Source: an uncultured Ruminococcus sp. (GTDB taxonomy: Bacteria; Bacillota; Clostridia; Oscillospirales; Ruminococcaceae). Taken from it: DNA of 16,881 nt. Positions 12,288 through 16,881 of the stretch are shown here, one piece after another. Under the pieces are notes generated by a model. That model did not search any database. It had not been told where the DNA came from and was given only the letters and a program-made list of their open reading frames with translations. The first letter of the stretch is position 1, and the number at the start of each line of letters is the position of its first letter. The position numbers were made by a program, and so were the translations under genes. The DNA is taken from assembly GCA_946544695.1 (NCBI GenBank), contig CAMNMO010000017.1:1-16881 (forward strand). The letters run 5' to 3'.

Positions 12288-12659
12288 TTGCTGACTAAGT
12301 CACAGAAAAAATATTTGTTTGCCATTTATCTTCTTGGTCAGGACGGCGGCTCGGTAAAGTCCACATCTGTATCGGACTTCCTTAATGTATCAAAAGCCAG
12401 CACCGTCAAGATGACTCAGAAGCTGATAGAAGAGCAGTACATAATCAAAGAGCCTTACCGTGAGATAAGACTGACACATAAAGGTATACAGGAAGCCAAC
12501 AAGCTTTTCACACCCAGTGTGATACTTCAGAATTTCCTGATAACCAGCGTGGGTGTTCCCGCTGATAAAGCCCGTGAGGCAAGTGTTGTCATAGCATCCG
12601 AGCTTGATGAGGAAACACTTGAAAAGCTGGTACAATACAGTCTTTCTCTGGCAAAATGA
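12288..12659 (+). CDS. DtxR/MntR-like regulator lacking classical metal ligands
   Basis: 123-residue protein with the winged-helix and dimerisation layout of DtxR/MntR: helix KKYLFAIYLL, recognition region SVSDFLNVSKASTVKMTQKL, wing PYREIRLTHKG, then a helical dimer region ending VQYSLSLAK. There is no SH3-like third domain. By eye alignment, the ligand positions of DtxR (H79, E83, H98, C102, E105, H106) read S, Q, R, V, A, S, and those of MntR (D8, E11, H77, E99, E102, H103) read K, F, S, V, A, S, so no ligand is kept. Start is uncertain: GGAGGA at 12275-12280 fits TTG 12288 (7 nt) better than TTG 12282 (1 nt). It is co-transcribed with feoA and followed by a terminator. It is the natural candidate to bind the GGTTAG dyads; its signal is unknown. 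Confidence 0.8.
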   Translation: MLTKSQKKYLFAIYLLGQDGGSVKSTSVSDFLNVSKASTVKMTQKLIEEQYIIKEPYREIRLTHKGIQEANKLFTPSVILQNFLITSVGVPADKAREASVVIASELDEETLEKLVQYSLSLAK

Positions 12660-12684
12660 CTCTTGACTGTAAAACAAGAACACA

Positions 12685-12724
12685 AAGCATTTCGATGGTA
12701 TCTTCATCGGGGTGCTTTTTCTTT
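12685..12724 (+). terminator. Terminator of feoA-dtxR-like operon
   Basis: AAGCATTTCGATG pairs with CATCGGGGTGCTT (three G-U pairs) around a 7-nt loop, followed by TTTTTCTTT. It starts 25 bp past the stop codon and lies between convergent genes. Confidence 0.85.
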
Positions 12725-12747
12725 ATATGCTATTCAGATCCGCTTGC

Positions 12748-13551
12748 TTACTTGTATTTGCTGAATAATTCCTTTCTGAACTGAACGGGTGTTACACCGT
12801 AGTGCTCACGAAAGCGTCTGGTCATATCGCTGGGGGTGGTAAAACCGCATATACGGGATATCTCCGATACGTTAAGGGAACGGTCATGCAGAAGGCTGTA
12901 AGTGTCTGAAAGCCTGATATAATTCAGAAACTGTCGGGGTGACATTCCTGTCTGCTTTTTGAATTGGTGGGTGAGATAGTACTTGCTTATATAGAAACGC
13001 TCGGCAATGTCTGCGATGATAAGCGGCTCCGAACTGTGTTTTCTTATATATTCCTGCACCCTCTGGATAAGTTCGTCAGTGGGGCGGATAAGGCTCGCAT
13101 CAAGCGCTGAGCGTCTTATTATATTTATAAGGATGAGCGATATCAAAGCAGCCTGTGATTCAGCCATAAGGAAGCTTTGGTTTGATGTTTCTTCTCCGAG
13201 CTTTTCAATAAGTTCACATCCGCAGAAGCTGTCCTCGACCGCTATCGGCTTATTGCAGGAATAGCCCATTAGAAGATCATATATCGTCATTGAATGATTC
13301 ATTTTTCCGAATGCCCAGGGGTTGATTATTACTAGGGTCCTTTTGTAGACAGTATTGTCTATCAGCTTTGTAAAGTGCTTGACACAGCTGGGTATAATGT
13401 ACATCGTTCCGCCGTGCAGCAAAGTGTATTCGGCACCGTAATGAAGTTCCAGTTCGCCTTCGTGGATATACATCAGCTCACATGATGTATGAAAGTGCTC
13501 AGAGAATTCGGAAGGGGTGTCGTAGCAGCCGAAATGTTCAACTATATCCAT
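12748..13551 (-). CDS. AraC-family transcriptional regulator
   Basis: 267-residue regulator with an N-terminal cupin-like effector domain (about 1-150; FHTSCELMYIHEGELELHYG and HGGTMYIIPSCVKHF) and a C-terminal AraC double helix-turn-helix (about 165-265; IADIAERFYISKYYLTHQFK then VSEISRICGFTTPSDMTRRF and GVTPVQFRK). The cupin domain in this class often binds a sugar or oligosaccharide. ATG 13551 has GGAG 8 nt upstream; an in-frame TTG at 13572 is possible but has no ribosome site. It is divergent from the GH59-type glycosidase gene, with promoters whose -35 elements nearly touch, so it is probably the local activator of that gene and possibly of itself. The inducer is unknown. Confidence 0.92.
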   Translation of the reverse strand: MDIVEHFGCYDTPSEFSEHFHTSCELMYIHEGELELHYGAEYTLLHGGTMYIIPSCVKHFTKLIDNTVYKRTLVIINPWAFGKMNHSMTIYDLLMGYSCNKPIAVEDSFCGCELIEKLGEETSNQSFLMAESQAALISLILINIIRRSALDASLIRPTDELIQRVQEYIRKHSSEPLIIADIAERFYISKYYLTHQFKKQTGMSPRQFLNYIRLSDTYSLLHDRSLNVSEISRICGFTTPSDMTRRFREHYGVTPVQFRKELFSKYK

Positions 13552-13660
13552 GATATCATCTCCGGTGATCAATAAATATATTCATATCAATAATACCACA
13601 TATCAGCTGCTTTGGGAAGTGTCCTGTATGCCGAAAAACTATCTGATTATTGCTATGTTT

Positions 13661-13688
13661 ATTATATAAAATTGCTTAAATACGGCAA
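13661..13688 (-). promoter_or_regulatory. Predicted promoter of AraC-family gene
   Basis: On the minus strand TTGCCG (13683-13688) and TATAAT (13661-13666) with a 16-bp spacer, about 110 bp upstream of the chosen ATG. Its -35 lies 5 bp from the -35 of the divergent glycosidase promoter. Confidence 0.6.
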
Positions 13689-13690
13689 TT
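13670..13690. promoter_or_regulatory. Candidate operator dyad AATTGC-N9-GCAATT
   Basis: AATTGC (13670-13675) and GCAATT (13685-13690) form a 21-bp dyad that overlaps the AraC-gene -35 and spacer and sits next to the glycosidase -35. This is a suitable place for one regulator to control both promoters. Assignment to the adjacent AraC protein is inference; AraC proteins more often bind direct repeats. Confidence 0.45.
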
Positions 13691-13693
13691 ACG

Positions 13694-13722
13694 TTGATTA
13701 GTTCTTGCGCTGATGTTATAAT
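13694..13722 (+). promoter_or_regulatory. Promoter of the GH59-type glycosidase gene
   Basis: TTGATT (13694-13699) and TATAAT (13717-13722) with a 17-bp spacer, plus a TGT just before the -10 that fits an extended -10 element. About 48 bp upstream of the start codon. Confidence 0.8.
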
Positions 13723-13770
13723 GTATCTTGAAATCTATAAGTTTGATACATAAAATCGGAGGGTCATATT

Positions 13771-16422
13771 ATGGGTAAACTCAGTAAAGCTTCGGCGCTG
13801 GCAGCAAGTGCATTGATAACGGCAGCGTCCTGCGCAGCTGTTCCTGTCTCGGCGGATAATGTTTCACTGACACGCTCCGTCGTTATTGACGGCAGCAAGG
13901 CAAACACTAAAGAGAATATGCTTTATCGTGGCAACGGTATGGTATCAGGAAACAACTCCTCACGGCTGCTGCTTGACTATAAATACGAAAACCCTGAAGC
14001 ATATCGGGAGATACTTGAATATCTTTTCGGAAAAGACGGTCTTAATATCACGCATCTTAAAATAGAGATGGGTTCGGATATAAATTCGTCATCGGGAACT
14101 GAGCCTTCTGTCAAAAGAACAGAGGACGAGCCTGCCGACGTGACCCGTGGTGCCGGGTATCAGCTGGCAGCAGATGCAAAAGCTGTCAATCCTGACCTGA
14201 CGCTTGATATGCTCTGGTGGAGCGAGCCCAAGTGGGTCAGCAGTGCTGATGACCTGTATGCTGCAAGATATAAATGGTACAAGGAGACCCTCGATGCAGC
14301 TTATGAGACTTATGGTCTGGAATTTGACTATGTAAGTGCCGTTCAGAATGAGCGTGCCTATGATGCAGATTGGATAAAGTATCTTTCTGCTCATCTTAAA
14401 GCGGAAATGGGTACTCCCTATGACTACTCGAAGATAAAGATAGTTGGCGGTGATGAGGTCTGCACCTGGAACATTGCCGAAGAAATGCTCTATGATGAGG
14501 AACTGCGTGATGCGATAGATGTGGTGGGAAGCCACTACACAAGCAGGTCATCCGACAGCGCAAAAAAGCTTGCCGAAGAATACGGAAAGGAGCTTTGGTT
14601 CAGTGAAGCAAGCTCTCCGATGGAGTATTCTCAGGGGACATATCGATTTGATGATACTGGTTCGGGTATCAGCGATATAAACGGTCTGCTCGATATCGCA
14701 ACCCGTTTTATCACAATGTACTCAGGCGGCTATATGACCCTCTGTGAGTATCAGCCTGCCGTAGCTGCATACTATGACGGTGTCACCTATTGTCAGAAGC
14801 AGCTTATCCTGGCAAATGAGCCGTGGAGCGGTTACTATATGCTGGACAGCGGATTTTTTATGGGGCTGCATTTTTCGCAGTTTATCAAAAAAGGCTGGGC
14901 TTTCATTGATGACGCATGCTATGGTGACGGCAGTGTTGGCGGTGACGGTCATGCGATAGTTGATGCGACTTACAGCTATATGACAGCAGCAGATACCGAA
15001 ACAGGTGATTACAGTACAGTTATCACGAACACGACCGCTGAGCCGATAAAGTATGAGTTCACTGTAAGATCTCTTGATAGGGCAGACAGCACGGTCCACA
15101 TCTGGGAGACAAGAGGTCCCGATAACGGCAGCTATGACGAGAATCACTTCAAGCATATAGGCACCGTCGAGCCTGAAAAGAAGGGCGGCGATCACTGCTA
15201 TTCCGTAACGGTCAGACCCTATTCGCTGGTGACGATATCAACTCTTGATATAGGTGAAAAGAGTTATAAAAACAAACGTACGAGCAAGGTGCTTGCTCTG
15301 CCGTATACTGATGATTTTGAGTATGATGATGACTACATCACTTCACGAGGAGGAGCTCCACGATATACTACCGATGAAGGCGGAGCTTTTGAGGTAGTGT
15401 CAGATGGAGAAAACAAGTATATGATGCAGAAGATAACTCCCGAGATAAAATCTGCCGAATGGGGCGGCACACCCGACCCTGTGACTAACTTCGGTGATGA
15501 CAGGTGGTTCAATTATTCAGTCGAGTGCAGGATAAGATTTGCTGAGTCTGATGAGCCCGACAAGAATTATGCAGGTGTCGGTCTGAGATATATACTTGGA
15601 GATAATGGACAGAGCGGCTATTGGATACAGCTTTTTGAAAACGGAGAATGGCATCTTAAAAAGAACAATAACAAGACGGATCTTGACAGCGGCAAGCGGG
15701 GCAGTATACCTGACGGCTGGATAACTGTCAGGATAGAAGCGTTCAACAATAACATCAAAGCGTATATAGATGGTGAGCAGGTGAGCGATATCACCATTGA
15801 AAAGGGCGAGTCGGTAATGCCTGCGGGCAGAGCAGCTTTTTACAGCTCCTACAATAACAACTGCTTCGACGAATTGAAGATATTGCCCCTTGAAGATAAA
15901 TACAGCGTCATTAAGCTTGATAACACAGATCTTTCGGTTGATTACGAGGGCAAATGGGAGCATAATCGTATGAGCAGCTTCAAGAATTTCAGACGTACCA
16001 TCTCAACAGGCAGTGAGGGCAGTACTATTAGCTTGAAGTTTAATGGAAAGGGTTTCTCGGCACAGGGGGATAATAAAAACAGCGGAGTGATATCGGTTAC
16101 GATAGACGGTGAAGAGGTTGAGAAAAACTACACTGTCCCGAATGCAGGAAACAGGGAGATCACTTACAGCATGGACGGTCTCACCGAGGGCGAGCATACG
16201 GCAGTTATAAAGGTCGTGTCGGGTAATTTCTCTGTTGATGGATTTGAGATATACGGAGCCGCTGATAAGGAAATATCAGCTGACTCATCTGCCGATGAGA
16301 CATCATCGGTATCTAAGGGCAAAAGCCGAAGTTCAAAAGGAAAAGTTATCGCTGCGGTATCAGCGGCTGCTGTGTCAGCTGCGGCAGGTGCGCTCTGCAT
16401 TAACAGAAGGAAGAAAAAATAA
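13771..16422 (+). CDS. Secreted, membrane-anchored GH59 (galactocerebrosidase-like) glycosidase
   Basis: 883-residue exported glycosidase. The signal peptide ends near VSA-DN (residues 28/29); AASC at 18-21 is a weak lipobox alternative. Residues 35-400 form a TIM barrel with the layout of GH59 galactocerebrosidase, with E194 in VQNERAY as likely acid/base and E279 in LWFSEASSP as likely nucleophile. Residues 410-495 form the accompanying beta-sandwich and 505-708 a lectin-like jelly roll (DDFEYDD, WFNYSVECRIRF, GYWIQLF). Residues 712-830 add another beta-rich module, then a Ser/Lys-rich linker and an alanine-rich membrane helix (859-877) ending RRKKK. The enzyme would stay on the cell surface and probably removes beta-galactosyl groups from galactolipids or glycans; the substrate is inferred from family. 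ATG 13771 has GGAGGG 7 nt upstream. Divergent from an AraC regulator. Confidence 0.85.
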   Translation: MGKLSKASALAASALITAASCAAVPVSADNVSLTRSVVIDGSKANTKENMLYRGNGMVSGNNSSRLLLDYKYENPEAYREILEYLFGKDGLNITHLKIEMGSDINSSSGTEPSVKRTEDEPADVTRGAGYQLAADAKAVNPDLTLDMLWWSEPKWVSSADDLYAARYKWYKETLDAAYETYGLEFDYVSAVQNERAYDADWIKYLSAHLKAEMGTPYDYSKIKIVGGDEVCTWNIAEEMLYDEELRDAIDVVGSHYTSRSSDSAKKLAEEYGKELWFSEASSPMEYSQGTYRFDDTGSGISDINGLLDIATRFITMYSGGYMTLCEYQPAVAAYYDGVTYCQKQLILANEPWSGYYMLDSGFFMGLHFSQFIKKGWAFIDDACYGDGSVGGDGHAIVDATYSYMTAADTETGDYSTVITNTTAEPIKYEFTVRSLDRADSTVHIWETRGPDNGSYDENHFKHIGTVEPEKKGGDHCYSVTVRPYSLVTISTLDIGEKSYKNKRTSKVLALPYTDDFEYDDDYITSRGGAPRYTTDEGGAFEVVSDGENKYMMQKITPEIKSAEWGGTPDPVTNFGDDRWFNYSVECRIRFAESDEPDKNYAGVGLRYILGDNGQSGYWIQLFENGEWHLKKNNNKTDLDSGKRGSIPDGWITVRIEAFNNNIKAYIDGEQVSDITIEKGESVMPAGRAAFYSSYNNNCFDELKILPLEDKYSVIKLDNTDLSVDYEGKWEHNRMSSFKNFRRTISTGSEGSTISLKFNGKGFSAQGDNKNSGVISVTIDGEEVEKNYTVPNAGNREITYSMDGLTEGEHTAVIKVVSGNFSVDGFEIYGAADKEISADSSADETSSVSKGKSRSSKGKVIAAVSAAAVSAAAGALCINRRKKK

Positions 16423-16433
16423 AGCAATATTTG

Positions 16434-16466
16434 AAAAGGCACTATCAGCTCTGGGTAGTGCCTTTT
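16434..16466 (+). terminator. Terminator of the glycosidase gene
   Basis: AAAAGGCACTA pairs perfectly with TAGTGCCTTTT around an 11-nt loop, 11 bp past the stop codon. The glycosidase is therefore monocistronic and separate from the LacI-type gene that follows. Confidence 0.9.
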
Positions 16467-16638
16467 GTATTGTAAGCAGCTGTCACACATCGTTTAAAAG
16501 ATGGCAGGGAAGCGTTTTGCATGAATGTAGGTGAGTTGTTGTTTATCTGCTAAAAGTGCATTTTAACGTCAAAAAATGGCAGCATTATGGCGTTTCATTT
16601 ACATTTTACATTTTTTTAAACGAATTTAAAGAAAACTA

Positions 16639-16667
16639 TTGACAAATTGACGAAAATTGTTTATAAT
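16639..16667 (+). promoter_or_regulatory. Consensus promoter of LacI-family gene
   Basis: TTGACA (16639-16644) and TATAAT (16662-16667) with a 17-bp spacer, a perfect consensus about 42 bp upstream of the start codon. Confidence 0.9.
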
Positions 16668-16678
16668 AAAGTTAATAT

Positions 16679-16694
16679 TAAGTTATAGAACTTA
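16679..16694. repeat. Short dyad in the LacI-gene leader
   Basis: TAAGTT-ATAG-AACTTA lies just after the expected start site and runs into the ribosome binding site AGAGGAG (16694-16700). It may be an operator for autoregulation, but it lacks the central CG common in LacI-family operators. Confidence 0.35.
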
Positions 16695-16708
16695 GAGGAG
16701 TGATAACA

Positions 16709-16881
16709 ATGAAAAAAACTGTTACCCTGATAGATATAGCAAAGGCTTGTAACACCAGTAATGTTACTGTGTCAAAGGCTCTTGCAGACAAAAGCGGTGT
16801 CAGCGATGAACTGCGTGCCAAGATAAAGCAGGTCGCTGAGGAAATGGGCTATGTGCCCTCCAAGACAGTTACTTCAAGAAA
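16709..16881 (+). CDS. LacI-family transcriptional regulator (partial, 5' end only)
   Basis: The window ends after 57 complete codons. The visible N-terminus has the LacI-type helix-turn-helix and hinge region: TLIDIAKACNTSNVTVSKAL, then DKSGVSDELRAKIKQVAEEMGYVPS. ATG 16709 has AGAGGAG 8 nt upstream. The sugar-binding domain lies outside the window, so the effector and targets cannot be judged. It may be linked to carbohydrate genes beyond the window rather than to the glycosidase, which has its own terminator. Confidence 0.93.
   Translation, partial: MKKTVTLIDIAKACNTSNVTVSKALADKSGVSDELRAKIKQVAEEMGYVPSKTVTSR

Noticed and set aside
16285..16422. Sortase sorting signal on the glycosidase
   Set aside because: The C-terminus has a hydrophobic helix and basic tail but no LPXTG-type motif, so it is described as a plain membrane anchor.

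Overview
The window looks like chromosome from a gut or rumen Firmicute of the Ruminococcus type (Oscillospiraceae). The clues are an obligately anaerobic class III ribonucleotide reductase, a secreted protein with dockerin-type calcium loops, BspA-type leucine-rich repeats and fibronectin III domains, a secreted GH59-type glycosidase, AGGAGG-type ribosome binding sites, and sigma-A promoters with 17-bp spacers. The species is inferred. No phage, IS element, CRISPR array, tRNA or rRNA was seen.

Layout. 1-3833 (minus): a 1143-residue secreted multidomain surface protein, transcribed from a perfect TTGACA-N17-TATAAT promoter through a class I cyclic di-GMP (GEMM-I) riboswitch and an intrinsic terminator. 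3900-5457 (minus): aspartate kinase with its own promoter and terminator. 5541-8447 (minus): nrdD-nrdG. 8471-9187 (plus): a cysteine-rich Crp/Fnr-family regulator divergent from nrdD, with a NrdR-box match over its start site. 9230-10637 (plus): a foldase-like lipoprotein with a very acidic insertion.

10723-12724 (plus) is the least conventional part. Two transcription units, DUF2325-DUF3793 and FeoA-DtxR-like, each carry copies of the dyad GGTTAG-N6-CTAACC (three perfect, two imperfect), with one perfect copy at the predicted start site of each promoter. Both DUF proteins carry seven cysteines in CxxC-type arrangements. The DtxR-like protein appears to have lost the classical metal ligands. 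No FeoB is present. I read this as a small metal- or redox-responsive regulon under a divergent DtxR-type regulator.

12748-16466: an AraC-family regulator divergent from an 883-residue GH59 (galactocerebrosidase-like) glycosidase with a C-terminal membrane anchor, with back-to-back promoters around a dyad. The window ends inside a LacI-family regulator (16709-16881).

The strongest second-look items are the riboswitch with a visible terminator/antiterminator design, the GGTTAG-N6-CTAACC regulon with its ligand-less DtxR relative, and the Cys-rich Crp/Fnr regulator beside the anaerobic reductase. All assignments come from reading the sequence; no database search was run.
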